Shown: piece by piece, positions 17,840 through 26,295 of the stretch
How positions within the stretch are numbered: position 1 is the stretch's first letter
Layout of the letters: each line of letters begins with the position of its first letter
Assembly: GCA_036397635.1 (NCBI GenBank)
Contig: DASWIP010000012.1
Coordinates: forward strand, 1-64,000
DNA length: 64,000 nt
Direction: 5' to 3'
From: DASWIP01 sp036397635
GTDB lineage: Bacteria > Actinomycetota > AC-67
The notes under the pieces: model-generated
Database searches by the model: none
Told to the model about the DNA's origin: nothing
Seen by the model: the letters and a program-made list of their open reading frames with translations, nothing else
Translations under genes and position numbers: made by a program

Positions 17840-18999
17840 GACGCCTTCCTCCTCTTCGCCAGCTCGACGGCCTTCTGCGCCGCCTCGTTCATGGTTTCGG
17901 CCGGATGCACACCCGCGACGCCCGCAGCGCGCAGGATGTCACGCCCCTCTGAAGCGTTCGTCCCGTCCAGCCGCACAACGATCGGGACCTTGGCGCCGCC
18001 GAGCTGCTCGACCGCTGCCAGGATCCCGCGCGCAACCTCGTCGCATCGGGTGATCCCGCCGAAGATGTTGACGAGCAGCGCGCGCACCTTCCGCGAGGAC
18101 AGGATCACCGAGATCCCGTTCGCCATCACCTCAGCGTTCGCGCCCCCGCCGATGTCCAGGAAGTTCGCCGGTTTGCCGCCGAAATTGGCGACGACGTCCA
18201 GCGTCGACATCGTGAGCCCCGCACCGTTGCCGATGATGCCGACGTTGCCGTCAAGGCCGACGAAGTTGCCGACGCCCTTCTCTTTGGCGAGGCGCTCTTG
18301 CTTCGGCAGCGCGCGCAGGTCCACGAGCTTCTCGAACTCGGGGTGCCGGAACAGCGCGTTCTCATCCAGCGACACCTTCGCGTCAAGCGCGATCGCCTCG
18401 CCTTGATCGGTCACGATCAGCGGGTTCACCTCGACCAGCGAAGCGTCCGACCCGACGAAGCAGGCGTAGAGCTGCTCGACCAACGCGCCCACCGCGCGGT
18501 GATGCGCGGAAGGGATCCTGCCCCCGAACAGCATCCGCCGCACATGCGACCCGCGAAGCCCCACGAGCGGGTCGATGTGGACGCGCGCGAGGTACTCGGG
18601 CTCCGAGGCGGCGACCTCCTCGATATCCATGCCGCCCTTCACCGAGCACATCCCCAGGTACGCCTTCGCGCCGCGGTCCAGCATGAACGACACGTAGTAC
18701 TCGGCCGCGATCGCCTTGTCGGCGCGCTCGACCAGCACCTCGCGGACCTTGTGACCCTTGATGTCCATGCCCAGGATCTCGCCCGCGCGCGCCTCCGCCT
18801 CGGCCGGATCGGGGGCGAGCTTCACCCCGCCGGCCTTCCCGCGCCCGCCCACGCGCGCCTGCGCCTTGACCACCACGCGCGTGCCGAGCTTCTCGGCCAC
18901 CTTGCGCGCCGCAGCCGCGCCGCGCGCGGGCTTCCCCTCGGGAACCGGCACGCCGAACGAGGCGAAGATCTTCTTGCCTTGATGCTCGAGCAGATCCAT
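17836..18999 (-). CDS. sucC: Succinyl-CoA synthetase beta subunit (ADP/GDP-forming)
   Basis: The beta subunit binds nucleotide through an ATP-grasp domain and forms the active enzyme with SucD. The product is 387 residues from the ATG at 18999 (MDLLEHQGKKIFASFGVPVP); upstream frame extension is spurious. VVKAQARVGGRGKAGGVK, LVEVNPLIVT and VNIFGGITRCDEVA are clear family landmarks. Its ATG shares one base with the stop of the cobalamin-binding gene (TGATG), which couples the two. The product is therefore made together with a mutase subunit that yields succinyl-CoA. Confidence 0.97.
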   Translation of the reverse strand: MDLLEHQGKKIFASFGVPVPEGKPARGAAAARKVAEKLGTRVVVKAQARVGGRGKAGGVKLAPDPAEAEARAGEILGMDIKGHKVREVLVERADKAIAAEYYVSFMLDRGAKAYLGMCSVKGGMDIEEVAASEPEYLARVHIDPLVGLRGSHVRRMLFGGRIPSAHHRAVGALVEQLYACFVGSDASLVEVNPLIVTDQGEAIALDAKVSLDENALFRHPEFEKLVDLRALPKQERLAKEKGVGNFVGLDGNVGIIGNGAGLTMSTLDVVANFGGKPANFLDIGGGANAEVMANGISVILSSRKVRALLVNIFGGITRCDEVARGILAAVEQLGGAKVPIVVRLDGTNASEGRDILRAAGVAGVHPAETMNEAAQKAVELAKRRKAS

Positions 19000-19403
19000 C
19001 AGGTTTTGCTCCCCAATCGGTCGTTGAGCCACTCGACGATGGCGGTGGTGGTCGCGCCCGGCGTGAAGATCTCGGCGATGCCGGCTTGTTTCAGCGCGAC
19101 GATGTCCTCGTTGGGGATGATGCCGCCGCCGAAGACCACCACGTCGCCGGCGCCTCGCTGCTCGAGCAGCTCGATGATCTTCGGGAACAGCGTCATGTGC
19201 GCGCCCGAGTGGATCGAAAGCCCGACCGCGTCGGCGTCTTCCTGGATGGTGGTCTCGACGATCTGCTCGGGCGTCTGATGCAGGCCGGTGTAGATGACCT
19301 CCATACCGGCGTCGCGCAGCGCGCGCGCGACCACTTTCGCACCACGATCGTGACCATCCAGGCCGGGCTTGGCGACGACGACGCGTATCTTGCCCCCGGG
19401 CAC
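18999..19403 (-). CDS. Stand-alone cobalamin-binding subunit of a methylmalonyl-CoA mutase-type enzyme
   Basis: The 134-residue protein is a single B12-binding Rossmann domain. The DxHxxG motif that supplies the lower axial His to cobalamin is DGHDRG (Asp16, His18, Gly21), followed by GLSIHSGAH and VVFGGGIIP. The GTG start at 19403 is set by ACGGAGG upstream. In Archaea and some bacteria the catalytic TIM barrel of methylmalonyl-CoA mutase is a separate chain, and this gene fits the small partner. Coupling to sucC supports methylmalonyl-CoA to succinyl-CoA to succinate. The catalytic subunit is not in the window. Ethylmalonyl- or isobutyryl-CoA mutase remains possible. Confidence 0.88.
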   Translation of the reverse strand: MPGGKIRVVVAKPGLDGHDRGAKVVARALRDAGMEVIYTGLHQTPEQIVETTIQEDADAVGLSIHSGAHMTLFPKIIELLEQRGAGDVVVFGGGIIPNEDIVALKQAGIAEIFTPGATTTAIVEWLNDRLGSKT

Positions 19404-19454
19404 GGAACCTCCGTTTGTCGAGTGGGTATCGCCGGGTGATGATAGGGGCCGCCG

Positions 19455-20936
19455 ATGAGCAGCCGCAAAGCGGACGCATCTCAGCGCGCGCAGTCCGCGC
19501 GCGACCGCCTGGAGGCGATCCTTGACCCCGGGTGGCGCTTGCTGTTCGAGGATGTCGTCTCGGCCGACCCGCTCGGGTTCCCCGGCTACGGCGAGCAGCT
19601 CGCGCGCGCGCGCTCGGGCACCGCCGCGAGCGAGGCGGTGCTCGTCGCGGACGGCGCGGTCGACGGCTGCGACTGCGTGGCGATCGCCTTCGAGTTCGGC
19701 TTCCTCGGCGGCTCGATGGGCGCCGCGACCGGCGAGCGGATCGCGCGAGCGTTCGAGCTTGCCGCGGACGCGCGCATCCCCGTCTTCGCCTTCATCGCCA
19801 CCGGCGGCGCGCGGATGCAGGAGGGCATGGCATCGCTCGCGCAGATGCCGGCGACGATCGTGGCGCGCCGGTTGCTCGCGGAGGCCGACCAGCCTTTCGT
19901 CGCCTGGCTCGGCAACCCGACCACCGGCGGCGTATACGCGAGCGTCGCCTCGCTCGCGGACCTGGTGTGGGCCGAGCCGCGCGCGACGATCGGCTTCGCC
20001 GGGCCGCGGGTCGCCGAGGCGATGACCGGCGAGCAGCTCCCCGAGGATTCCCATACCGCGGAGGCCGCGCTCGCCGCCGGCCTGATCGATGAGATCGTTC
20101 CCCTCGAGCAGCTGCGCGCGCGCTGCACCGACGTGGTCCGCCTGCTCGACGGACGCGCGATGGGACCGCTGCCCGTCGAGCCGGCCGGACCGACCGACGA
20201 CGCCGAGCGCGACCCGTGGGAACGCGTTGCGCTCGCGCGCGCCGCCGCACGCCCCACCGGCACCGACTATCTGCCGCCGGTGCTCGTCCTGCGTCGGGGC
20301 GGCACGGGCGACGGCGTCCGGTGCGGCGTCGGCAAGCTCGGCTCGAGCACCGTCGTGGCGATCGCCCAAGACCGGCGCGCCGGCCACACCACCCCGAGCG
20401 GCTACCGGCGCGCGCGTCACGCGATCGGCGTCGCATGCCGCCTCGGCGTTCCGGTCGTCACCTTCGTCGACACGCCCGGCGCGGATCCGTCCGAAGCCTC
20501 GGAGCGCGATGGGATCGCGCGCGAGATCGCGCTGACGCTCGACGCGCTGCTCGCTGCTCCCGTGCCCACCGTCGCGTGCGTCGTCGGCGAGGGGGGGAGC
20601 GGCGGTGCGCTCGCGTTCGCAGCGTGCGACCGCGTGCTGATCCAGACCAACGCGATCTTCTCGGTGATCGCACCCGAGGGCGCCGCGAGCATCCTGCGCC
20701 GCGACGACGTCGATGAGGTCGCACGCGACCTGCGAGTCACCGCGGCCGACCTGCTCGCGCTCGACCTCGCCGACGCGATCGTGCCCGAACCCGCCGATGG
20801 TGCGACCGCCGATCCCGACGCTGCTCGCGCGCTCGTGTGGCGCGCCGTCGCGCTCGCGCTCGGCGAAGCCGTCACCGAGGGAGCCCCGACGCCGCGGCGC
20901 CCGACGCGTTGGCGCGCGCACGGCAGGACGCTGTGA
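19455..20936 (+). CDS. Acyl-CoA carboxylase carboxyltransferase, fused beta-alpha (AccD-AccA type)
   Basis: The 493-residue protein joins a beta-like half (residues 1-250: GFLGGSMGAATGERIARAF, ATGGARMQEGM, GNPTTGGVYAS, TIGFAGPRV) to an alpha-like half (270-480: VAIAQDRRAGHTTPSGY, FVDTPGADPSEASER, VVGEGGSGGALAFA, FSVIAPEGAASI). Together these form the crotonase-fold carboxyltransferase that moves CO2 from carboxybiotin to an acyl-CoA. The Cys4 zinc finger of bacterial AccD is absent. It is divergent from the B12-subunit/sucCD operon, with only 51 bases between. Acetyl-CoA (fatty acid synthesis) and propionyl-CoA are both possible substrates; the neighbourhood favours propionyl-CoA only weakly. 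Confidence 0.88.
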   Translation: MSSRKADASQRAQSARDRLEAILDPGWRLLFEDVVSADPLGFPGYGEQLARARSGTAASEAVLVADGAVDGCDCVAIAFEFGFLGGSMGAATGERIARAFELAADARIPVFAFIATGGARMQEGMASLAQMPATIVARRLLAEADQPFVAWLGNPTTGGVYASVASLADLVWAEPRATIGFAGPRVAEAMTGEQLPEDSHTAEAALAAGLIDEIVPLEQLRARCTDVVRLLDGRAMGPLPVEPAGPTDDAERDPWERVALARAAARPTGTDYLPPVLVLRRGGTGDGVRCGVGKLGSSTVVAIAQDRRAGHTTPSGYRRARHAIGVACRLGVPVVTFVDTPGADPSEASERDGIAREIALTLDALLAAPVPTVACVVGEGGSGGALAFAACDRVLIQTNAIFSVIAPEGAASILRRDDVDEVARDLRVTAADLLALDLADAIVPEPADGATADPDAARALVWRAVALALGEAVTEGAPTPRRPTRWRAHGRTL

Positions 20937-21085
20937 GTGCGCCTGCGCCACGCCGCAAGAAGCGCGTCCGGCCTGCCCGCAAGATCGTGCCGCGGGGCCA
21001 GATGGGGATCGGCTGGATCATCGGCCCGTTGGTGCTCGCCGCGATCATCGCGATCCTCGGCGTTGTGTTCCTTTTGAACACATAG
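20933..21085 (+). CDS. Small single-span membrane protein
   Basis: The 50-residue product has a strongly basic N-terminus (PRRKKRVRPARK) and one hydrophobic segment at about residues 29-47. The GTG start overlaps the carboxyltransferase stop (GTGA), so it is probably translated after it. I recognise no family. It may be a small membrane partner or a product of little consequence. Confidence 0.5.
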   Translation: MSAPAPRRKKRVRPARKIVPRGQMGIGWIIGPLVLAAIIAILGVVFLLNT

Positions 21086-21237
21086 CCCTGTTCCCGGCAA
21101 AGATCGCGGCACGCTGGGGTAAACTGGGTGCCGTGCGTCGCCGAGGCTCCCACAGAGATGTTCAATCGACGAGGCACCCCTCCCCCGTGATCCCTCCTTC
21201 CCGAACGTTGACATCATCCCTGCAGGAGGTACGGAAG

Positions 21238-22494
21238 GTGACGGAGTCGACCCCCGCGCGCGGAGCGATCGACCCGCGCGCCGTCGCACGCAACGTGTGG
21301 CGCGCGATGCGCCGCCCCGCGACCTACCCCGGCTATCTCAAGGAAGCGATCTGGGCGAGCGCGAACATCGCGCTGTATCCGGTCGGTTTGCTCTCCGACG
21401 CGCTCGAGGTCGCCGACGAGGTTCGCTTCGGTGACCGCTTCTCGTCGCAGGTTCCGCTCGCATACCTCGATCCGGAAGCGGCATCGACACCGATCGTGCT
21501 GCTGCACGGCTACTTCCACAACCGGTCGGCGTTCATGGTCATGCGCCGGCGCCTGAAGCGCCACGGATTCCGCAACGTCACCACGATGAACTACAACGTG
21601 ATCGGTCACGACATCCCCGAGCTGGCCGAGCAGCTCTACGCCCACGTCGAGCAGGTCTGCGAGGCCGCCGGCGCGCACAAGGTGCATCTGATCGGCCATT
21701 CGCTCGGTGGGATCGTCGCGCGCTACTACATCCAGGCGATGGCCGGCTGGGACCGCGTGCACACCTGCATCACGCTGGGATCGCCCCACCAGGGCACCTA
21801 TGCCGCGTTCATCGGCCGCGGCCGCGCGGCGCGGCAGCTGCGTCCCGGCTCGATCGTCATCGAGCAGCTCCGCGACACAGCCCGCCCGGTCCTGGTGCGC
21901 TTCATCTCGTTCTACTCGAACCTCGACGGCATGGTGCTGCCGCCGGGGAACGCCAAGATCGCGTCGCCCGAGCTGCACGCGCACAACATCCTGGTCAAAG
22001 ACCTCGGGCACATGAGCCTGCTGGTCTCCAAGCCGCTGCTTCGCTCGATGGCGGAGATCCTGTCGACCATGGATGCGCCGGCGACCGTCGCGGATCTGCC
22101 CGACGCGACCGCCGCCTACCCAGGCTCATCGCCCTCGGGGCCCTCCGGCGCGCCTGTGTCATGGTGGCTCTCCCGGCCCCACGGCTCTTCTCGCTGCTTG
22201 CGGATCAGGCGGTCTTCGATCGGCTTGAGCACCAGCAGGGACAACAACGCGATCCCGACCGAGACGCCGACGCCGACCCAGAACCCGATCCCGGCCGCGA
22301 GCCCGGCTGCCGCGGCCACCCAGAGACCGGCGGCGGTCGTGAGGCCGCGCACCCGACCCCGGTACCGGATGATCGTGCCCGCACCGAGGAACCCGACCCC
22401 GACCACGACCTGCGACGCGACCCGCGTGATATCGGCACGAACGGCCGCTCCCTGGCCCGAGGATAGAGGGCCCGCCTCGGCCACGATGTCCTGA
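21238..22494 (+). CDS. Lipase / alpha-beta hydrolase with antisense-encoded C-terminal tail
   Basis: The 418-residue protein starts at the GTG at 21238, preceded by AGGAGGT. The hydrolase domain has the oxyanion segment LLHGYFHN, the nucleophile Ser155 in IGHSLGG, Asp230 in SNLDGMV and His258 in DLGHMS, so the triad is complete. The TLGSPHQGT segment is typical of the triacylglycerol lipase/PGAP1-like group. A hydrophobic stretch near 37-55 may anchor it to the membrane. Residues from about 293 on are Pro/Thr/Arg-rich and lie antisense to mgtC over 379 bases, so this tail probably reflects a missing stop and is not a domain. The substrate is unknown. Confidence 0.85.
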   Translation: MTESTPARGAIDPRAVARNVWRAMRRPATYPGYLKEAIWASANIALYPVGLLSDALEVADEVRFGDRFSSQVPLAYLDPEAASTPIVLLHGYFHNRSAFMVMRRRLKRHGFRNVTTMNYNVIGHDIPELAEQLYAHVEQVCEAAGAHKVHLIGHSLGGIVARYYIQAMAGWDRVHTCITLGSPHQGTYAAFIGRGRAARQLRPGSIVIEQLRDTARPVLVRFISFYSNLDGMVLPPGNAKIASPELHAHNILVKDLGHMSLLVSKPLLRSMAEILSTMDAPATVADLPDATAAYPGSSPSGPSGAPVSWWLSRPHGSSRCLRIRRSSIGLSTSRDNNAIPTETPTPTQNPIPAASPAAAATQRPAAVVRPRTRPRYRMIVPAPRNPTPTTTCDATRVISARTAAPWPEDRGPASATMS

Positions 22495-22658
22495 AACCCG
22501 TAGGCCGAGACCATGGCGAACAACGCCGCCCCGGTTGCGACAAGGATGTGCGTCCGCAACCCGGCCGGGCGGTCCCTCAGTTCGCGCTCGAGCCCCAGGA
22601 TGCCGCCGGCGACCGCGGCCAGCACGAGGCGCAGCGCGACGGTGCCATCGTCGATCAC
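22116..22658 (-). CDS. MgtC/SapB family membrane protein
   Basis: The 180-residue protein has five predicted transmembrane segments. The conserved MgtC signature GLERELRDRPAGLRTHILV (residues 22-40) and VGVGFLGAGTIIRYRGRVRG are clear. Family members modulate ATP synthase or cation homeostasis in pathogens, and the role in free-living bacteria is unclear. The start is a GTG with GGAGGG somewhat far upstream. The charged C-terminal 30 residues are cytoplasmic. The gene overlaps the end of the lipase reading frame on the other strand. Confidence 0.9.
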   Translation of the reverse strand: MIDDGTVALRLVLAAVAGGILGLERELRDRPAGLRTHILVATGAALFAMVSAYGFQDIVAEAGPLSSGQGAAVRADITRVASQVVVGVGFLGAGTIIRYRGRVRGLTTAAGLWVAAAAGLAAGIGFWVGVGVSVGIALLSLLVLKPIEDRLIRKQREEPWGRESHHDTGAPEGPEGDEPG

Positions 22659-22695
22659 GCGAGCGTCCCACCCTCCGCGGGATGGGCTTCACACC

Positions 22696-23871
22696 TCATG
22701 CGTCGGGGAGCCGCAGCCGCCAGCCCGGCATGATCAGGTCGGGCGAGCGGAACCGCACCCCATCTCCCATCCGTTTGTTGCGGTTGAGGCGCCATATCTC
22801 GGTCCAGCGCAGAGGGTCGCCAAGGTGACTCTTCGCGAGCAACCACAGCGAGTCACCCCGACTGATGACCACGATCGGTGGCAAGGCCGGAACCGCCGGG
22901 TCCACCTGTTGCTCGATCGAGGGCTCGGATCCGAGAGCGATCGGGCCGTCGCCGGTCACAGGCGCGTTGTCCCCCGCTCCCGCAGGCAGGTGGTCCCCCG
23001 CGCCCGCGGGCAGCAGCGCCGCGAGCAGCACGACGATGACGGCCGCCGCCCAGGCGAGGCGCCGGCTGAAGGGGTCTCGCCGCCGTGGCCGCGGGGCGGG
23101 GATGATCTCGGTCGTGACGACGACCGGAGGAATCAGGTCAGGCGGTTCGTCTTCGAGCTGCTCGAGCACCGCCGACACCAGCGGCGCGGTGATCACCAGC
23201 GCAGGCGCGACGATGGGAGGCGCCGGCATCGACGCGGACTCGGGGGCAGGAGGCGCGGACGCTTCGCCGGCCTCGACGGGTGCGAGCAGCGTGCGCACGA
23301 CAGCCCGAGGCATCCTGGCGGGCATCGTTCGCTGCTCGATGCGCTCATCGGCTTCTGACACCAGCCGGGAGCCTGCCGTGCGCAGAGCGCGGCGGACGTC
23401 GACGGGCTCGCCCATCGCGCGCACCAGTTGCGCGACCCCGGCCTCGACCACCTTCCGTGCTTCCGGTGGTCGGACGCCGAGCACCACGGCGGTGTGCTCG
23501 ATGCTCTGACCGAGGACGTAGTACAGGGTGAGCGCGGCGCGCTGGCGGTGACGCAGCGCGGCCAGGGCTGCGAGAACCCGCCACCACCGAGGCCCCTCCG
23601 CGGGGACGGTGGCCACGGGCTTGATCGCGGCGGCGTCTGCGCGCGCCTGCTCGTACGCGAGGCGCAGCGCGGTCTGGACCCCCTCGGGCGCGCGGCCGGC
23701 GCGGGTAGCGGCGCGCGCTGCGGTGCGCGCGCGCCCGGCAAGACCGGCGACCGACGGGTGGGACGGATCGTCGATCCGGCCGAGCAACACGGCCACGAAA
23801 GTCTCGACGGGTTCGAAGCTGCGAGCTAGCGGGCTCGCCTCGGGGCGCACAGAGGCTGCGTCGCCGCGCAT
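22696..23871 (-). CDS. Membrane protein with sigma-70 region 4-like N-domain and external LysM domain
   Basis: The 391-residue protein has three parts. Residues 100-155 (LAALRHRQRAALTLYYVLGQ to VVEAGVAQLVRAMG) read like sigma factor region 4, the -35-binding helix-turn-helix, but there is no region 2. After a Pro/Ala-rich linker comes one transmembrane helix (about 272-290), preceded by RPRRRDPFSRR, so the N-terminus is inside. Residues 333-390 are a LysM module (VVISRGDSLWLLAKSHLGDP). This would link peptidoglycan or its fragments outside to a DNA- or polymerase-binding domain inside. The start ATG follows AAGGAGG. It sits between pcrA and mgtC in its own transcription unit. Confidence 0.8.
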   Translation of the reverse strand: MRGDAASVRPEASPLARSFEPVETFVAVLLGRIDDPSHPSVAGLAGRARTAARAATRAGRAPEGVQTALRLAYEQARADAAAIKPVATVPAEGPRWWRVLAALAALRHRQRAALTLYYVLGQSIEHTAVVLGVRPPEARKVVEAGVAQLVRAMGEPVDVRRALRTAGSRLVSEADERIEQRTMPARMPRAVVRTLLAPVEAGEASAPPAPESASMPAPPIVAPALVITAPLVSAVLEQLEDEPPDLIPPVVVTTEIIPAPRPRRRDPFSRRLAWAAAVIVVLLAALLPAGAGDHLPAGAGDNAPVTGDGPIALGSEPSIEQQVDPAVPALPPIVVISRGDSLWLLAKSHLGDPLRWTEIWRLNRNKRMGDGVRFRSPDLIMPGWRLRLPDA

Positions 23872-23949
23872 GGTTCCCTCCTTGGGGATCCGACCGCGGG
23901 CAACCGCTTCGCTTCGCTTCTCCCAGACGTGCGCCCCTAGAGCGTTCTT

Positions 23950-23977
23950 ACGGTAAGCCGGTGCCAGGCGAAGTCAA
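23950..23977 (-). promoter_or_regulatory. Candidate promoter for the sigma4-LysM gene
   Basis: On the minus strand TTGACT (23977-23972) is followed after 16 bases by TACCGT (23955-23950), about 80 bases upstream of the ATG. The -35 is good and the -10 weak. It lies just downstream of pcrA. Confidence 0.4.
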
Positions 23978-24036
23978 GCATCCCGGGCGTTCGGGGCGTT
24001 CCGGGCGCCGGGCTCAACCGCCCATCGGGCCGGCGT

Positions 24037-26262
24037 TCAGACCTTGCGCAGCGGCGCGTAGGCGAGCAGGAGACGCTTGGCTCCCTCGTCCTCGAAGTTG
24101 ACCGTGGCTTCCACGTCGCTGCCGGACCCCGAGACCGCTAGCACGATCCCGCGCCCGAAGCGCTCGTGGAAGACCTCCTCACCCACGACCACGCTGAGTG
24201 ACGGTCCCGGCCCGGCCTTGCCTCGGACGACGGCCTGCTGTCCAGGCTTGTCGCCGTCACCGTTCGTGGTCATCATGAGCTGCTCGGGGATCTCGCCCAG
24301 GAAGCGCGACGGCGGGTTGTAGTTGGTCGAGCCCCACAGGGTCCGGCACCAGGCATGGGTCAGGTAGAGCTGCCGTTTCGCCCGGGTGAGGCCGACGTAA
24401 CACAGGCGGCGTTCCTCTTCGAGCTGCTCGGGGTCGGTCATCGACCGGATGTGCGGGAAGACCCCCTCCTCGAGCCCGGCCATGAACACCACCGGATACT
24501 CGAGGCCCTTCGCGTTGTGCAGGGTCATGAGGGTGACCCGTCCGTCCTCATCGGTGATCTCGTCGGCCTCCGACACCAGGGAGACCTGCTCGAGGAACCC
24601 GCGCGCCCCACCTTCGGGGTTGTCTTCGGCGTAGGCGCGCGCGACCCCGATCAGCTCGCCGAGGTTCTCGACCCGGCCCTGGGATTCGATCGTTCGCTCG
24701 GCCTCCAGCTCGGCCAGGTAGCCCGAGGCTTCCATCGCCTCCGCCAGAACGTCGGCCGGGTCGGCGGCGCGCTCCGACATCTCGCGGAGTCGGCGCATCA
24801 GCGAGCCGAACTCGCCGACCGCGCTGCGCGCTCGCGCGGCCAGCCCGGTCTCGTCCACCCGGTCCACGGCGTCGGACAGGCTGATCCCCTGCCCGCGCGC
24901 GAACCCCTCGAGGTCGGCGACCGTGCGATCCCCGATCCCGCGCTTGGGCGTGTTGATGACGCGTTTGAGGGAGACCTCATCGGTCGGGTTCACGCTGAGC
25001 CGCAGGTAGGCGAGCGCGTCCTTGACCTCCTTGCGGTCGTAGAACTTCAGCGAGCCGATGATGCGGTAGGGGACCGCGTAGCGGGTGAAGACCTCTTCCA
25101 GCGCGCGCGACTGCGCGTTGGTGCGGTAGAAGACCGCGATATCGCCGTAGGTGAGCTCCTTCTCCTCGCGGAGGCGCTCCGCCTCGCGCGCGACGAACAT
25201 CGCCTCGTCGGATTCATTCTCGCCCTGGAACCGCAGGATCGGGTCGCCGGCCCCGGCGTCTGTCCACAGGTTCTTCGGCTTGCGCATCCGATTGCGGGCG
25301 ATCACTTGGTTGGCCGCCGTCAGGATCGTCTGGGTCGAGCGGTAGTTCTGCTCGAGCACGATCACGCGCGCGTCGGTGAAGGTTTCCTCGAACCGCAGCA
25401 CGTTGCGGAAGTCGGCGCCGCGGAACGCGTAGACCGACTGGTCGACGTCGCCGACCACGCAGATATTCCGATCCCGCCGGGCGAGCAGCTGCGCCAGCTC
25501 GAACTGGGCCTGATTGGTGTCCTGGAACTCGTCGATCATCAGGTGCCGGAACCGGTCCTGATAGGCCGCGAGCACGTCGGGGAACAGCCGGAACAGGTGG
25601 ACAACGTTGAGGATCAGGTCGTCGAAATCCATCGCGTTCGCGCGGCGCAGCCGTGCCTGGTATTCGCGGTAGACCTCGGCGATCGTCTTGTCGTAGAAGT
25701 TCGACGCGTTCGACGCGTAGGTGTCCTCGTCGAGCATCTCGTCCTTCGCACGCCCGATCGCCGTTGCCACGCCCCTCGGCGCGAACCGCTTCGTATCCAC
25801 GTCCAGATCGCGGATGCAGTAGCCGATCAGCCGTTCGGAGTCGGAGGCGTCGTAGATCGTGAAGCGGTCCGTGTAGCCGAGGCGTTTGGCTTCGCGGCGC
25901 AGCAGACGCGCGCAAGCCGAGTGGAACGTCATCACCCACATCGCCCGTCCGAGCCGCTGTCCGAGCAGCTCTCCCACCCGATCCCGCATCTCGCCTGCCG
26001 CCTTGTTCGTGAAGGTGATCGCGAGGATCTGGAACGGGCTCACATCGCGCTGCTTGATGAGGTACGCGATCCGATGGGTCAGCACGCGCGTCTTGCCGGA
26101 GCCGGCGCCGGCGACGATCAGCAGAGGGCCATCGCCGTGCTCGACAGCCTCGCGCTGCACGGGATTCAATCCTTCGAGCAGCGCCCGGCCGGGCTCCAGG
26201 CGCGCGCCAGGGTCAGCGTGTGTGCGCGCGCCAGCATCGGCCGGGAAGAGAGTGTCGGTCAC
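24037..26262 (-). CDS. pcrA: ATP-dependent DNA helicase PcrA/UvrD
   Basis: This 741-residue superfamily 1A 3'-5' helicase acts in DNA repair and replication-fork maintenance. The motifs are all present in order: LNPVQREAV, Walker A AGAGSGKT (51-58), DEFQDTNQAQ (II), VGDVDQSVYAFRGAD (III), QNYRST (IV), TLHNAKGLEYPVVF (V) and YVGLTRAKRQLYL (VI). The C-terminal 50 residues (EEVFHERFGRGIVLAVSGSG) form the tudor-like domain that contacts RNA polymerase in PcrA. The start is a GTG. In Mycobacterium the orthologue uvrD1 is also near sucCD and purNH. Confidence 0.96.
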   Translation of the reverse strand: MTDTLFPADAGARTHADPGARLEPGRALLEGLNPVQREAVEHGDGPLLIVAGAGSGKTRVLTHRIAYLIKQRDVSPFQILAITFTNKAAGEMRDRVGELLGQRLGRAMWVMTFHSACARLLRREAKRLGYTDRFTIYDASDSERLIGYCIRDLDVDTKRFAPRGVATAIGRAKDEMLDEDTYASNASNFYDKTIAEVYREYQARLRRANAMDFDDLILNVVHLFRLFPDVLAAYQDRFRHLMIDEFQDTNQAQFELAQLLARRDRNICVVGDVDQSVYAFRGADFRNVLRFEETFTDARVIVLEQNYRSTQTILTAANQVIARNRMRKPKNLWTDAGAGDPILRFQGENESDEAMFVAREAERLREEKELTYGDIAVFYRTNAQSRALEEVFTRYAVPYRIIGSLKFYDRKEVKDALAYLRLSVNPTDEVSLKRVINTPKRGIGDRTVADLEGFARGQGISLSDAVDRVDETGLAARARSAVGEFGSLMRRLREMSERAADPADVLAEAMEASGYLAELEAERTIESQGRVENLGELIGVARAYAEDNPEGGARGFLEQVSLVSEADEITDEDGRVTLMTLHNAKGLEYPVVFMAGLEEGVFPHIRSMTDPEQLEEERRLCYVGLTRAKRQLYLTHAWCRTLWGSTNYNPPSRFLGEIPEQLMMTTNGDGDKPGQQAVVRGKAGPGPSLSVVVGEEVFHERFGRGIVLAVSGSGSDVEATVNFEDEGAKRLLLAYAPLRKV

Positions 26263-26295
26263 CCGGCCATTATGGCCGAGGCCCGTGACCCTCGC

